Assembly: GCA_947463165.1 (NCBI GenBank)
Contig: CANHSW010000050.1
Span: 1-9,888, forward strand
From: Cyanobacteriota bacterium
GTDB taxonomy: Bacteria > Cyanobacteriota > Cyanobacteriia > PCC-6307 > Cyanobiaceae
DNA length: 9,888 bases
Reading direction: 5' to 3'
Shown here: piece by piece, positions 1 through 6,546 of the stretch
How positions within the stretch are numbered: position 1 is the stretch's first letter
Layout of the letters: each line of letters opens with the position of its first letter
Made by a program: the position numbers and the translations under genes
Notes under the pieces: generated by a model
The model's database searches: none
Seen by the model: only the letters and a program-made list of their open reading frames with translations
Told to the model about the DNA's origin: nothing

Positions 1-242
1 AGGTTGCCATTGAATTGCACCTTGGTGAAGAAGCTGAGTTTGCGGCCTCCCTTGCCAGTTTTGGGGCCGCCGCCAAAATCGACGCCCTTGGCATTGAGCA
101 GGGCTTCGTAGAAGGCAGTGAAGTTCAGGCGCTCGGATCCGTCCTTCTTAATGGACAGGTAACCGCAGGAACGCACCAGCTCAGATTTGCTGACATCGCC
201 AAGCTCTTTGACTTTGGCGAGCAGGTCGGGTCCCGTAAGCAT
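1..242 (-). CDS. cyAbrB-type transcriptional regulator, N-terminal part (cut by window edge)
   Basis: Reading the minus strand from ATG at 242 gives 80 codons open to the window edge, beginning MLTGPDLLAKVKELGDVSKS. This matches the N-terminus of the cyanobacterial AbrB-like (cyAbrB) regulators, which are usually about 120-145 residues. Visible are the conserved region around residues 20-50 (ELVRSCGY with Cys26, then KKDGSERLNFTAFYEALL), a Gly/Lys-rich linker at 56-66 and the first strand of the AbrB fold (RKLSFFTKVQFNGNL). The rest of the DNA-binding domain lies outside the window. In this family (Synechocystis sll0359 and sll0822) the proteins bind DNA broadly and affect carbon, nitrogen and redox genes. 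No clear Shine-Dalgarno precedes the ATG. A sigma70-like promoter with repeated half-sites lies just upstream, so autoregulation is plausible but not shown. Confidence 0.88.
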   Translation of the reverse strand, partial: MLTGPDLLAKVKELGDVSKSELVRSCGYLSIKKDGSERLNFTAFYEALLNAKGVDFGGGPKTGKGGRKLSFFTKVQFNGN

Positions 243-265
243 TGAGTGGGTTATGCAACTTCTGC

Positions 266-294
266 ATTATGCATCCCCGTGGAACCTTTTGCAA
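266..294 (-). promoter_or_regulatory. Sigma70-type promoter of the cyAbrB gene
   Basis: On the minus strand there is TTGCAA (294-289), a 17-nt spacer and CATAAT (271-266). The predicted transcript starts near 259, about 17 nt before the ATG at 242. The -10 box overlaps an 11-bp inverted repeat, TGCATTATGCA (263-273), and a further copy of TTATGCA lies at 251-257 in the predicted leader. Spacing and position make this the best promoter I can see in the window. Confidence 0.6.
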
Positions 295-500
295 TATCGA
301 TGCAGGCCCCAGCCGGCTCCTAGGCACCCCAGCTGCAACGCCCAGCGGAACCTGGTGGGGGTTGACAATGATCAGAAGCCCCAGCAGCGACCAGAGCGGC
401 TAGAGAGGATCAGGAATAAAGCTTCATCGCCGTAGCAGGCCCCTGGGCGTACTAGCTCAGGGCACCGCCAGCGGCGCAACAGATGAGGGCCTAGATGCGT

Positions 501-1325
501 TCAGGCCTGGCTGACAATACCGCTCCATTGCACGGCCTTCACCTGATCACGCCGCCAGGAATGAAACAACATGGGCTCCGCCAGCGTGCACAAGGGACAC
601 AGGGCAATCTGGCCGGCCGGTATGCCGTGCAGTTCTAATTGGTATCGGGCGGCGGCGCGAATATCGAGGCGATCGTGACCGGGCTGGGGATCTTCCTGCA
701 GCGCACCACAGCTCCGCAGCTCCTCCAGGGCCCGCTCTGGGCTAACTGGCCCTGGGTACTGCTGAGCCAGACCAAGCCCCAGGGCCAGCTGGATACTCAC
801 CTGCCGCTGCACCTGATAATTGCTGCCACTAACCGCCGGGCCCAGGGCTACCAGCAGATCGGAGCGGCGGCTGCCCATCGCTTCCAATCGTTCGATAGCC
901 GCGATCAAGATTCGTCCAGCCACCCCACGCCAACCCGCATGACAAGCCGCCACGGCCCCGCGCCGGGGATCGGCCAACAGCACTGGGGTGCAGTCCGCTC
1001 CGCAAACCCACAAACTCTGGCCACCAGCGTCACTGAATAGGCCATCGGCTTGCGGCCAGGGCTCGCCAGCAGCTGCGCTGGCGGGCAACACCAGGGCACT
1101 GTGAATTTGACGGGGCTGGTGCACACTCACCCCGGCGCTGACATAGCCAGCCAATTGATCGGGCCCGCGACCATGCCACTGGCGCGTGAAAAAACCGTGC
1201 TCAAAGCCAGAGAGCAGATCTGCCTGGAGGTAATGGCCTCCATAACAACCAAGCCAAGTCCAGCCTGGTAAGCAATTGAAGCTGGCGTCAGGCCGATCAA
1301 AGGGAGGGTCGAGGGCCTCGGCCAT
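501..1325 (-). CDS. pgeF: PgeF/YfiH-family enzyme (peptidoglycan editing factor / purine nucleoside phosphorylase, 'laccase domain')
   Basis: The protein has 274 residues, within the usual range for the YfiH/PgeF (DUF152, 'multicopper polyphenol oxidase') family. Motifs in order: RQIH (His75), GADCTPVLLADP (Cys112), ACHAGWRG (His129), LGPAVSGSNYQV near 161-172, LDIRAAARYQL near 220-230 and FHSWRRD at 254-260. His75, Cys112 and His129 correspond to the zinc/active-site triad of E. coli YfiH (H71, C107, H124). Family members have been reported both as purine nucleoside phosphorylases/adenosine deaminases and as enzymes removing wrongly incorporated amino acids from peptidoglycan precursors; the sequence does not decide between these. 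I place the start at the ATG at 1325 because its A is shared with the stop of the Tab2 gene (TGATG); an upstream in-frame ATG at 1355 would overlap that gene by 31 nt. It is the last gene of the operon. Confidence 0.9.
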   Translation of the reverse strand: MAEALDPPFDRPDASFNCLPGWTWLGCYGGHYLQADLLSGFEHGFFTRQWHGRGPDQLAGYVSAGVSVHQPRQIHSALVLPASAAAGEPWPQADGLFSDAGGQSLWVCGADCTPVLLADPRRGAVAACHAGWRGVAGRILIAAIERLEAMGSRRSDLLVALGPAVSGSNYQVQRQVSIQLALGLGLAQQYPGPVSPERALEELRSCGALQEDPQPGHDRLDIRAAARYQLELHGIPAGQIALCPLCTLAEPMLFHSWRRDQVKAVQWSGIVSQA

Positions 1326-2224
1326 CAGGCATCCGGCAGATCGCGCAGCATCCAAAACCCCTCGAACCGCTGATCCCGCTCGTCGGCCTGCACGGCAATG
1401 AACTGCAGCCCGCCGGCCCCTTGACGAGCCAGGGCAAAAGCTTCGCTGGCGGCAGCCGCCGCATCGGCCGCCAGGTTGGAAAGCAGCCAGCGATCCTCCA
1501 GGCCAGCCTCCAGCACCAGTTGCTGACCATCCATCTCCAATCGCACCGGTTCCAGGCCCGCCAACCAGCCGGCGATGGCCAGGGCGCGACTGGCGCTGAA
1601 CAGGCGAATGCCCGGCACCGGAGCCTCGGGATCGAGATCATCAGGAAGGGGTACCAGGCCAGAGAAGCCCACCTCCCATTCCACCGCCGCGGCCAGGGCG
1701 CCGGCGGGCAGGCTGGCCCAGGCCCAGCGATCGCCGCGGGCGGCCTCCGGCAGGGGCAGCGGCACCGGCCGAATCGGTGCGGCCGGGGGAGCCAAAGGGC
1801 CAACAAGATACCCATCTTCCGCTGGATAAACGTGCTGCTGCCGCTGCTGGAGCCACTCCACCAGGGCATAGCAGCGCCGGCTGGGCAACAGCTCCAAACC
1901 CAACCCCTCGGCGGCCCTTTGCACCATCGTGCGCATCGAAGCCCGCCAGCAGCGCAGCCGCCGCGGCGGCGCTAAACCCAGCTGCTGGGCCTCGGCGATG
2001 GCCGTTTGCAGAGACTGCCGCAGCCAAATCGAATTAACACTGGTGGAAGGGCAGCTAAGAGCAAGGCGAAAAGGCTCCAGCTCCTCACCGGGGATGGGAG
2101 TGGAGCAGATCAGCAGTTCCCAGCGCTTCTTGCCGTCGGCGTCGAGGATTGGTCGTGAGTAGTAATCGAGCTCCCAGTCAACGGTTTGCTGGCCTGCTGC
2201 CGGATTTGCCAAGGCGCTGGTCAT
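1325..2224 (-). CDS. Tab2/Atab2-like RNA-binding protein (DUF1092)
   Basis: The protein has 299 residues. The N-terminal block DWELDYYSRPILDADGKK followed by RWELLIC (residues about 16-40) is the signature of the Tab2/Atab2 family. Further conserved-looking blocks are IRLFSASRALAIAGWLAGL (206-224) and the C-terminal FEGFWMLRDLPDA. Chlamydomonas Tab2 binds the psaB leader and is needed for its translation, and Arabidopsis ATAB2 supports photosystem I and II translation. The cyanobacterial homologue is presumably also an RNA-binding translation factor, but its target cannot be read from sequence. The ATG at 2224 overlaps the S1 gene stop in a TGATG; a TTG one codon upstream (2227) is possible but less likely. 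The middle third (about 135-165) is Pro/Ala-rich and probably a linker. Lying behind an S1-domain gene supports a shared role in translation. Confidence 0.9.
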   Translation of the reverse strand: MTSALANPAAGQQTVDWELDYYSRPILDADGKKRWELLICSTPIPGEELEPFRLALSCPSTSVNSIWLRQSLQTAIAEAQQLGLAPPRRLRCWRASMRTMVQRAAEGLGLELLPSRRCYALVEWLQQRQQHVYPAEDGYLVGPLAPPAAPIRPVPLPLPEAARGDRWAWASLPAGALAAAVEWEVGFSGLVPLPDDLDPEAPVPGIRLFSASRALAIAGWLAGLEPVRLEMDGQQLVLEAGLEDRWLLSNLAADAAAAASEAFALARQGAGGLQFIAVQADERDQRFEGFWMLRDLPDA

Positions 2225-3573
2225 CAAAGGGTTTGCTCCTGCTGACGCAGCACCGAGCGGGCGCGGTTGGCCCGATCGACAGCTTCCGCCATCACCTTCT
2301 CCTTCTCGATCAACAACTCGCCCGGGGGACCCTCCAGCAGCGCTGTGTTGAGGGCGATGCGACCGCGACCGGGATCCAATTCAGTAATCAGGGCCTTGAG
2401 GCGATCGCCCTGGTTGAACACCTCCCGCAGGTCTCGCAACTGGCCCGCAGTGATACTGCTCTGGTGCAACAGGCCACTGACGCCGCCAATATCCACAAAG
2501 AATCCATAGGGCTTCACCGACACCACCACACCTTCCACCAGCTGGCCCACCTCCAAGTTGGCGAACTTGGCGGCGGTTGAGGCTTTTTTCTCCGAGAGCA
2601 CCAGCTTGCGGGTCTCTGAGTTCACCTCCAAGAAGGTGACGCCGAGGGTCTTGCCCACCAGGGCCTCGTGGTTTTCACCATCGAGGAGTTGAGAGCGGGG
2701 GATGAAGCCGCGCAAACCCTCCAGATCACAGGTGATGCCGCCGCGATTGAAGCCGGTCACCTTCACCTGCACCACCTTGGCTTCTTTTTCCATCGCCTTC
2801 AGCTTCTCCCAGCTCTGGCGCAGGGCCAGGGCGCGAACGCTGATGGTCACCATGCCATCGGCGTTCTGCTCGCGGGTAACCAGCACCTCCAACTCAAGGC
2901 CCTTGGGAAAGCGTTCCTTGAGGTTGGTGATCACCCCAAGCCCACATTCTTTTTTGGGCATGAAGCCCGGCGCCTTGCCGCCGATATCCACATAGACCCC
3001 GTCGCTCTCCAAGCCGATCACCACCCCCTTCACCACCTCGCCGGTGGTGCCAACACCGTCGTTTTCATCGAGGGCGGCGAGGAAAGCCTCCTCGTCAAAG
3101 TCGAATTCATCGACGGTACGCGGGGCGGAGCGGGCTGGAGCAGCCCCGGCTGGGGCCGCCTGGCCAGCGGGCTTGGCGCCGCCAGCGGCCGCTGGCCGGC
3201 GGCGGCTGGCATCGGGGCCGAGCAGGTCGGCCATGGTGATGCCCTCCATGCTCTCCAGCTCAAACAACTCGGCGTCGTTGCGAGCCGCTGGGCGAACGGG
3301 GGCTGCCACTGCTTGCTGGGCAACTGCTTGCTTGGACACCGCTTGCTGAAAAGCTGCCTGCTGGGCTGCTGCTGCAGGGGCCACCGCCGGCGCCACAGCT
3401 GAGCCGGCGATGACTGAGCCCGGGGGAGCTGAGCCGCCCGCATCAGACTCGTCCTTCTTGATCATCATTACCTGGGGCGGCTTGCGCAGGGGCGGAGCCG
3501 GTTTTGGTCGCGGCGCACCGGGGGACACCGGGCGAGCCGAAGAGGAGGGCTGGGAGTTGCCGGTGCCGGCCAT
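2224..3573 (-). CDS. Ribosomal protein S1 homologue with three S1 domains and a long disordered N-terminus
   Basis: The protein has 449 residues. Three S1 (OB-fold) domains are visible: about 175-247 (VVKGVVIGLESDGVYVDIGGKAPGF), 265-330 (VQVKVTGFNRGGITCDLEGLRGFIP, the divergent middle domain) and 342-410 (VGQLVEGVVVSVKPYGFFVDIGG). Cyanobacteria have short S1 proteins with three domains and often a second homologue (Rps1b/Nbp1 type); the extra N-terminus suggests the second type here, which I infer rather than prove. Residues 1-150 are Pro/Ala/Gln-rich and probably disordered, apart from a short acidic segment ELFELESMEGITMADLLG (102-119). Residues 47-91 form nine five-residue repeats. The C-terminus (421-449) is a charged helix. 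I chose the ATG at 3573 (MAGTGNSQ); the frame runs open to 3876 but would then overlap the divergent creatininase gene. It heads the operon with Tab2 and PgeF. Confidence 0.9.
   Translation of the reverse strand: MAGTGNSQPSSSARPVSPGAPRPKPAPPLRKPPQVMMIKKDESDAGGSAPPGSVIAGSAVAPAVAPAAAAQQAAFQQAVSKQAVAQQAVAAPVRPAARNDAELFELESMEGITMADLLGPDASRRRPAAAGGAKPAGQAAPAGAAPARSAPRTVDEFDFDEEAFLAALDENDGVGTTGEVVKGVVIGLESDGVYVDIGGKAPGFMPKKECGLGVITNLKERFPKGLELEVLVTREQNADGMVTISVRALALRQSWEKLKAMEKEAKVVQVKVTGFNRGGITCDLEGLRGFIPRSQLLDGENHEALVGKTLGVTFLEVNSETRKLVLSEKKASTAAKFANLEVGQLVEGVVVSVKPYGFFVDIGGVSGLLHQSSITAGQLRDLREVFNQGDRLKALITELDPGRGRIALNTALLEGPPGELLIEKEKVMAEAVDRANRARSVLRQQEQTL
3301..3435 (-). repeat. 15-bp-period coding minisatellite in the S1 homologue (9 units)
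   Basis: Residues 47-91 read as nine consecutive pentads: GSAPP, GSVIA, GSAVA, PAVAP, AAAAQ, QAAFQ, QAVSK, QAVAQ, QAVAA. At the DNA level, TGAGCC on the plus strand recurs at 3400, 3415 and 3430. Four related 15-mers beginning GCTTGCT or GCCTGCT fill 3311-3370. The array is imperfect but keeps phase, and each step is five codons. Confidence 0.75.
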
Positions 3574-3630
3574 CGAGCCTGGGGTGCTGTATGGGGTTTC
3601 ACACTGTAAGGACGTGATCAGGCCGAGATT

Positions 3631-3642
3631 GGCCCCGGGGCC
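3631..3642. other. 12-bp perfect palindrome in the divergent S1/creatininase promoter region
   Basis: GGCCCCGGGGCC is perfectly self-complementary and abuts the creatininase ATG. The divergent intergenic region is only 69 bp (3574-3642), so any operator or promoter for both transcripts must lie here or inside the genes. It could be an operator, a small RNA hairpin in the leader, or chance in GC-rich DNA. I saw no convincing -35/-10 pair in either direction. Confidence 0.35.
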
Positions 3643-4458
3643 ATGCAAAGGCGACTGGATCTGCTCCCGGCCCCAGCGGTGAAGGCCCTGGCCAAACGGG
3701 AAGGCAGCACCGTGATCTGGCCCTTCGGGGCGGTGGAGCAACACGGACCCCACCTGCCCCTGGGCACCGATGGCCTGTTTGCCGAGCGGATCTTGGATGG
3801 GGCCCTGGCCGGCCTGCCGGAGCAGCTGGCGGTGGCCAGATTGCCACTGCAGCCGATTGGCTTTTCTCCAGAGCACAGCGGCTTTGCCGGCAGCCTCAGC
3901 CTGCCGGCCGAGCTGATCATCCAGATGGTGGTAGCAGTGGGCCTGAATCTGGCCGAAGCCGGTTTCCAGCGTCTAGTGCTGTTCAACGGCCACGGCGGCC
4001 AGATCGGCCTGCTGCAGGTGGCCAGCCGCCAACTGCGCCTGGCCCGGCCGAGCTTGGCGGTGTTGCCCTGCTTTTTGTGGAGTGGTCCGGAGCAGGTGTG
4101 GGAGCTGATTCCCGAACCGGAACGCAGCCAAGGGCTCCATGCCGGCCAGGCGGAAACCAGCCTGATGCTGCACCTGGCACCGGAGCTGGTGGGGCCAGAG
4201 CGCCCTGCAGATGGCCTACAAGGCCCGCCCATCCCCGCCGGTTGGAGCCTGGAGGGCCAGGCCCCCTGTGCCTGGCTCACCGGCGATATCAGCCGCAGTG
4301 GCGTGATCGGCGATGCCGGCGCTGCCAACGCCGCCCTGGGGGCGGAGCTGGAAAAACGCCTGGTGGCGGGCTGGCAGCGGCGCTTTTCGAGCCTGCTCAA
4401 CTCCCCCTGGCCCGCCCCTGGAGCGGCGATCGGCTCTCAAACAGAAGGCGGTGGCTAG
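3643..4458 (+). CDS. Creatininase-family metallohydrolase (function unassigned)
   Basis: The protein has 271 residues, the normal size for the creatininase/creatinine amidohydrolase superfamily. The metal-binding motifs are intact: GAVEQHGPHLPLGTD (residues 29-43, ligands Glu32, His34, Asp43), FNGHGGQ (114-120, His117) and HAGQAETS (166-173, Glu171). Family members cleave amide or formamide bonds of cyclic or N-formyl substrates (creatininase, the MftE peptidase of mycofactocin synthesis, and archaeal ArfB, which deformylates a GTP-derived pyrimidine). The substrate here is not predictable from sequence. The ATG at 3643 directly follows a 12-bp palindrome and lies 69 bp from the divergent S1 start; no Shine-Dalgarno is seen. 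The gap to ado is only 33 bp, so co-transcription is likely. Being next to an enzyme that releases formate and in the same run as a GTP cyclohydrolase is suggestive but unproven. Confidence 0.88.
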   Translation: MQRRLDLLPAPAVKALAKREGSTVIWPFGAVEQHGPHLPLGTDGLFAERILDGALAGLPEQLAVARLPLQPIGFSPEHSGFAGSLSLPAELIIQMVVAVGLNLAEAGFQRLVLFNGHGGQIGLLQVASRQLRLARPSLAVLPCFLWSGPEQVWELIPEPERSQGLHAGQAETSLMLHLAPELVGPERPADGLQGPPIPAGWSLEGQAPCAWLTGDISRSGVIGDAGAANAALGAELEKRLVAGWQRRFSSLLNSPWPAPGAAIGSQTEGGG

Positions 4459-4491
4459 AGTTGAGCGAATTCGAAGCACACTGCGGTAATC

Positions 4492-5217
4492 ATGGCGACC
4501 CTTGCCTCCCCGGCTGAAGCGAGCACCCAAACCCAGGCTTGCGGGAGCCTGCCTGACTTCGCCAGCGAAACCTATAAAGACGCCTACAGCCGCATCAACG
4601 CCATCGTCATCGAAGGCGAACAAGAGGCCCACGACAACTACATATCCATCGGCAAGCTGATCCCAGACCAGGCCGAGGAGCTGGGCCGCCTGGCCAGGAT
4701 GGAGCTCAAGCACATGAAGGGCTTCACCGCCTGCGCCAACAACCTGGGCGTCAGCGCTGATATGGACTTCGCCAAGCGGTTCTTTTCTCCCCTGCACGGC
4801 AACTTCCAGAAAGCTTTAGCAGAGGGCAAGGTGGTCACCTGTCTGCTGATCCAAGCGATCCTGATCGAGGCCTTCGCCATCTCCGCCTACCACATTTACA
4901 TCCCGGTTGCCGATCCCTTCGCCCGCAAGATCACCGAGGGAGTGGTGAAGGATGAATACACCCACCTTAACTATGGCCAGGAGTGGCTGAAGGCAAATCT
5001 AGGCACAATCCGCGAGGAGTTTGAGCAGGCCAATCGCGAAAACCTGCCCCTGGTGCGCAGGATGCTGGATCAAGTGGCCGGCGACGCCGCCAAGCTGGCG
5101 ATGGACAAGGAGGACCTGATGGCAGATTTCCTCAGCTCCTACCAGGAGTCGCTGATCGAAATCGGCTTCAGCTCTCGCGAAATCGCCCGCATGGCCGCCG
5201 CCGCCCTGGTGGGCTGA
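4492..5217 (+). CDS. ado: Aldehyde-deformylating oxygenase (alkane synthase)
   Basis: The protein has 241 residues, a ferritin-like di-iron enzyme. It converts Cn fatty aldehydes to Cn-1 alkanes/alkenes plus formate, using O2 and electrons from reduced ferredoxin. All six iron ligands are present by alignment to the S. elongatus enzyme: Glu43 ([11 protein letters not shown]), Glu71 and His74 ([10 protein letters not shown]), Glu126 ([11 protein letters not shown]), Glu155 and His158 ([11 protein letters not shown]). The segments [20 protein letters not shown] and [12 protein letters not shown] closely resemble what I recall of the Prochlorococcus MIT9313 enzyme, fitting a picocyanobacterial host. 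The N-terminus is about 11 residues longer than in S. elongatus, and I saw no better internal start. Its substrate is made by aar, 40 bp downstream. The leader has no Shine-Dalgarno. This is one of the safest calls here. Confidence 0.97.
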   Translation: MATLASPAEASTQTQACGSLPDFASETYKDAYSRINAIVIEGEQEAHDNYISIGKLIPDQAEELGRLARMELKHMKGFTACANNLGVSADMDFAKRFFSPLHGNFQKALAEGKVVTCLLIQAILIEAFAISAYHIYIPVADPFARKITEGVVKDEYTHLNYGQEWLKANLGTIREEFEQANRENLPLVRRMLDQVAGDAAKLAMDKEDLMADFLSSYQESLIEIGFSSREIARMAAAALVG

Positions 5218-5257
5218 TCGTCGGATGTAGCGTGCGCGACACCCGACCCCCCAGCGC

Positions 5258-6331
5258 ATGTTCGGCCTGATCGGTCATTCCACCAGCCTGGACCAGGCTC
5301 GCAGCAAGGCACTGGCCCTGGGATTTCCGGAGTACGCCGAAGGAGATTTTGAGATGTGGTGCAGCGCTCCTCCCCAGCTGGTGGAGCGTATTCCGGTCAC
5401 CAGCCTCACGGGCAAGAGCATCGAAGGGGCCTACATCGACTCTATTTTTGTGCCAGAAATGCTGCGGCGTTTCAAGACGGCCAAGCGCAAAGTACTGAGC
5501 GCCATGGAACTGGCCCAGAAGCAGGGCATCACGATCACCGCCCTGGGGGGTTTCACATCGATCATCTTCGAAGATTTCAAGCTGCTCAAGGAACAACAGG
5601 TGCGAGCCACCACCCTCGACTGGCAGCGGTTCACCACCGGTAACACCCATACCGCCTGGGTGATCTGTCGCCAGGTGGAAGTCAATGCCCCCGGCCTGGG
5701 CATAGATCTGCGGCGGGCCAAGGTGGCTGTGGTGGGCGCCACGGGAGACATCGGCAGCGCCGTCTGTCGCTGGCTTCATCAACGCACTGGAGTAGAGGAA
5801 CTGCTGCTGGTGGCCCGTCAGCCCCAGCCCCTGATCGATCTCCAGACGGAATTGGGTACTGGGCGCATCCTCTCGCTGGAAGAGGCTTTACCTGAGGCAG
5901 ACGTGGTGGTGTGGGTAGCCAGCTTGCCGGAAACCCTGAGCATCGACACAAAAAACCTCCGCTCACCCTGCCTGATGATCGATGGCGGCTATCCAAAAAA
6001 TCTTGATAGCAAAGCCTCGGGCGAAACAGTGCATGTATTGAAGGGTGGCATTGTGGAATTTCACCAAGATATCGGCTGGCAGATGATGGAAGTGGCCGAG
6101 ATGGAAAAACCCCAACGCCAGATGTTCGCCTGCTTTGCCGAGGCAATGCTTCTAGACTTCGAAGAAATTCACACCAACTTCAGCTGGGGCCGCAACAATA
6201 TAACCATAGAAAATATGGATTTAATTGGCGAGGCCTCACTTCGCCACGGCTTCCAGGCCCTCGGTTTGCAGGCGATTGGCTTGCAGGCGATTGGCTTGCA
6301 GCCCATTGATTTGGAGGCGATTAGCTTGTAG
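5258..6331 (+). CDS. aar: Long-chain fatty acyl-ACP reductase (aldehyde-forming) with a repeat-derived C-terminal tail
   Basis: The protein has 357 residues; the family is usually about 340. It reduces C16/C18 acyl-ACP to the fatty aldehyde with NADPH, supplying ado. Features: N-terminal [14 protein letters not shown]; central domain ending WVICRQV; NADPH-binding [11 protein letters not shown] (158-168); [22 protein letters not shown]; the catalytic Cys region [14 protein letters not shown] (Cys292, equivalent to Cys294 in S. elongatus); and the family's usual end [14 protein letters not shown] (324-337). Beyond that lies an unusual tail of about 20 residues (338-357) built of pentads [15 protein letters not shown], encoded by a 15-bp tandem repeat that also contains the TAG stop. 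The core is intact, so the enzyme should be active; whether the tail matters is unknown. ATG at 5258 gives the expected N-terminus. Confidence 0.96.
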   Translation: MFGLIGHSTSLDQARSKALALGFPEYAEGDFEMWCSAPPQLVERIPVTSLTGKSIEGAYIDSIFVPEMLRRFKTAKRKVLSAMELAQKQGITITALGGFTSIIFEDFKLLKEQQVRATTLDWQRFTTGNTHTAWVICRQVEVNAPGLGIDLRRAKVAVVGATGDIGSAVCRWLHQRTGVEELLLVARQPQPLIDLQTELGTGRILSLEEALPEADVVVWVASLPETLSIDTKNLRSPCLMIDGGYPKNLDSKASGETVHVLKGGIVEFHQDIGWQMMEVAEMEKPQRQMFACFAEAMLLDFEEIHTNFSWGRNNITIENMDLIGEASLRHGFQALGLQAIGLQAIGLQPIDLEAISL

Positions 6332-6352
6332 GTGCTTGACCTGCAAGCCTCG
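6248..6352 (+). repeat. 15-bp minisatellite spanning the aar stop codon (7 units)
   Basis: Seven consecutive 15-bp units start at 6248, 6263, 6278, 6293, 6308, 6323 and 6338. The best unit is GGCTTGCAGGCGATT; neighbours differ by one to a few bases, with the outer units the most diverged. The period equals five codons. The aar stop TAG (6329-6331) sits in unit six exactly where the other units have CAG or GAG. The frame continues past it with VLDLQAS, still in repeat phase, to a TGA at 6383-6385. Confidence 0.9.
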
Positions 6353-6373
6353 CTTACCGTCAGCCAACCGGCC

Positions 6374-6481
6374 CCGCCAAGCTGAGCGAAACGGCCAAGC
6401 CAAATAAAACGGCCCAGCTAAATAAATCGGTCCGGCTAAATGAAACTGCTCAGATTAATGAAACGATTCAGCTGAATCACC
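6374..6481 (+). repeat. 18-bp minisatellite in the aar-accA gap (6 units), in frame with accA
   Basis: Six 18-bp units start at 6374, 6392, 6410, 6428, 6446 and 6464. Typical units are CGGCCCAGCTAAATAAAT and CGGTCCGGCTAAATGAAA; the first and last are more diverged. The array is clearly more AT-rich than its surroundings. Read in the accA frame it gives hexapeptides such as [12 protein letters not shown] and TAQINE without a stop. It makes up half of the longest gene-to-gene gap on the plus strand (6332-6546). Confidence 0.9.
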
Positions 6482-6500
6482 TGGATCGCCTTAGCCGGCG

Positions 6501-6546
6501 CCCCGCTCCCTTCTCCCTGCTGCCCCTCCTCCCCATCCCCGTCACC
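6501..6546 (+). promoter_or_regulatory. Pyrimidine-rich leader directly before the accA start
   Basis: Forty of the 46 bases before the accA ATG are C or T, and there is no Shine-Dalgarno. S1-dependent, Shine-Dalgarno-independent initiation is known in cyanobacteria (shown in vitro for rbcS), so this could be a ribosome/S1 loading site. That role is inferred from composition only. Confidence 0.4.

Noticed and set aside
462..477. Hairpin downstream of pgeF as an intrinsic terminator
   Set aside because: Only a 6-bp stem with one G-U pair and no T-tract follows on the minus strand; too weak to list.
449..515. tRNA-like stretch with ACTAGCTCAGGGCACC resembling a tRNA D-arm
   Set aside because: No matching anticodon arm, T-arm or acceptor stem could be built, and the segment runs into the pgeF stop. 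Chance resemblance.
1421..1975. Open frame of 184 codons antisense to the Tab2 gene
   Set aside because: Gly/Gln/Arg-rich composition typical of shadow frames in GC-rich DNA; Tab2 motifs are on the other strand.
1727..2408. HIP1 octamers GCGATCGC at 1727-1734 and 2401-2408
   Set aside because: Genuine matches, but two in about 9.9 kb is not enriched and both lie inside coding sequence; they say little beyond being compatible with a cyanobacterium.
2668..3402. Long open frame (244 codons) antisense to the S1 gene
   Set aside because: Its protein is a His/Leu/Gly-rich mirror of the S1 coding strand with no recognisable domain; the opposite strand has three clear S1 domains.
4461..4490. Promoter for ado (TTGAGC, then GGTAAT)
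   Set aside because: The implied start site would fall inside the coding sequence past the ATG, so it cannot serve the annotated ado start.
6225..6407. Small Arg/Cys-rich frame (RRLAC repeats) over the aar end
   Set aside because: It is the aar minisatellite read out of frame and overlaps the well-supported aar C-terminus.
6248..6481. CRISPR array or transposon remnant as the source of the aar-accA repeats
   Set aside because: Units are 15 and 18 bp, directly adjacent with no spacers, no terminal inverted repeats and no transposase; tandem slippage explains them better.
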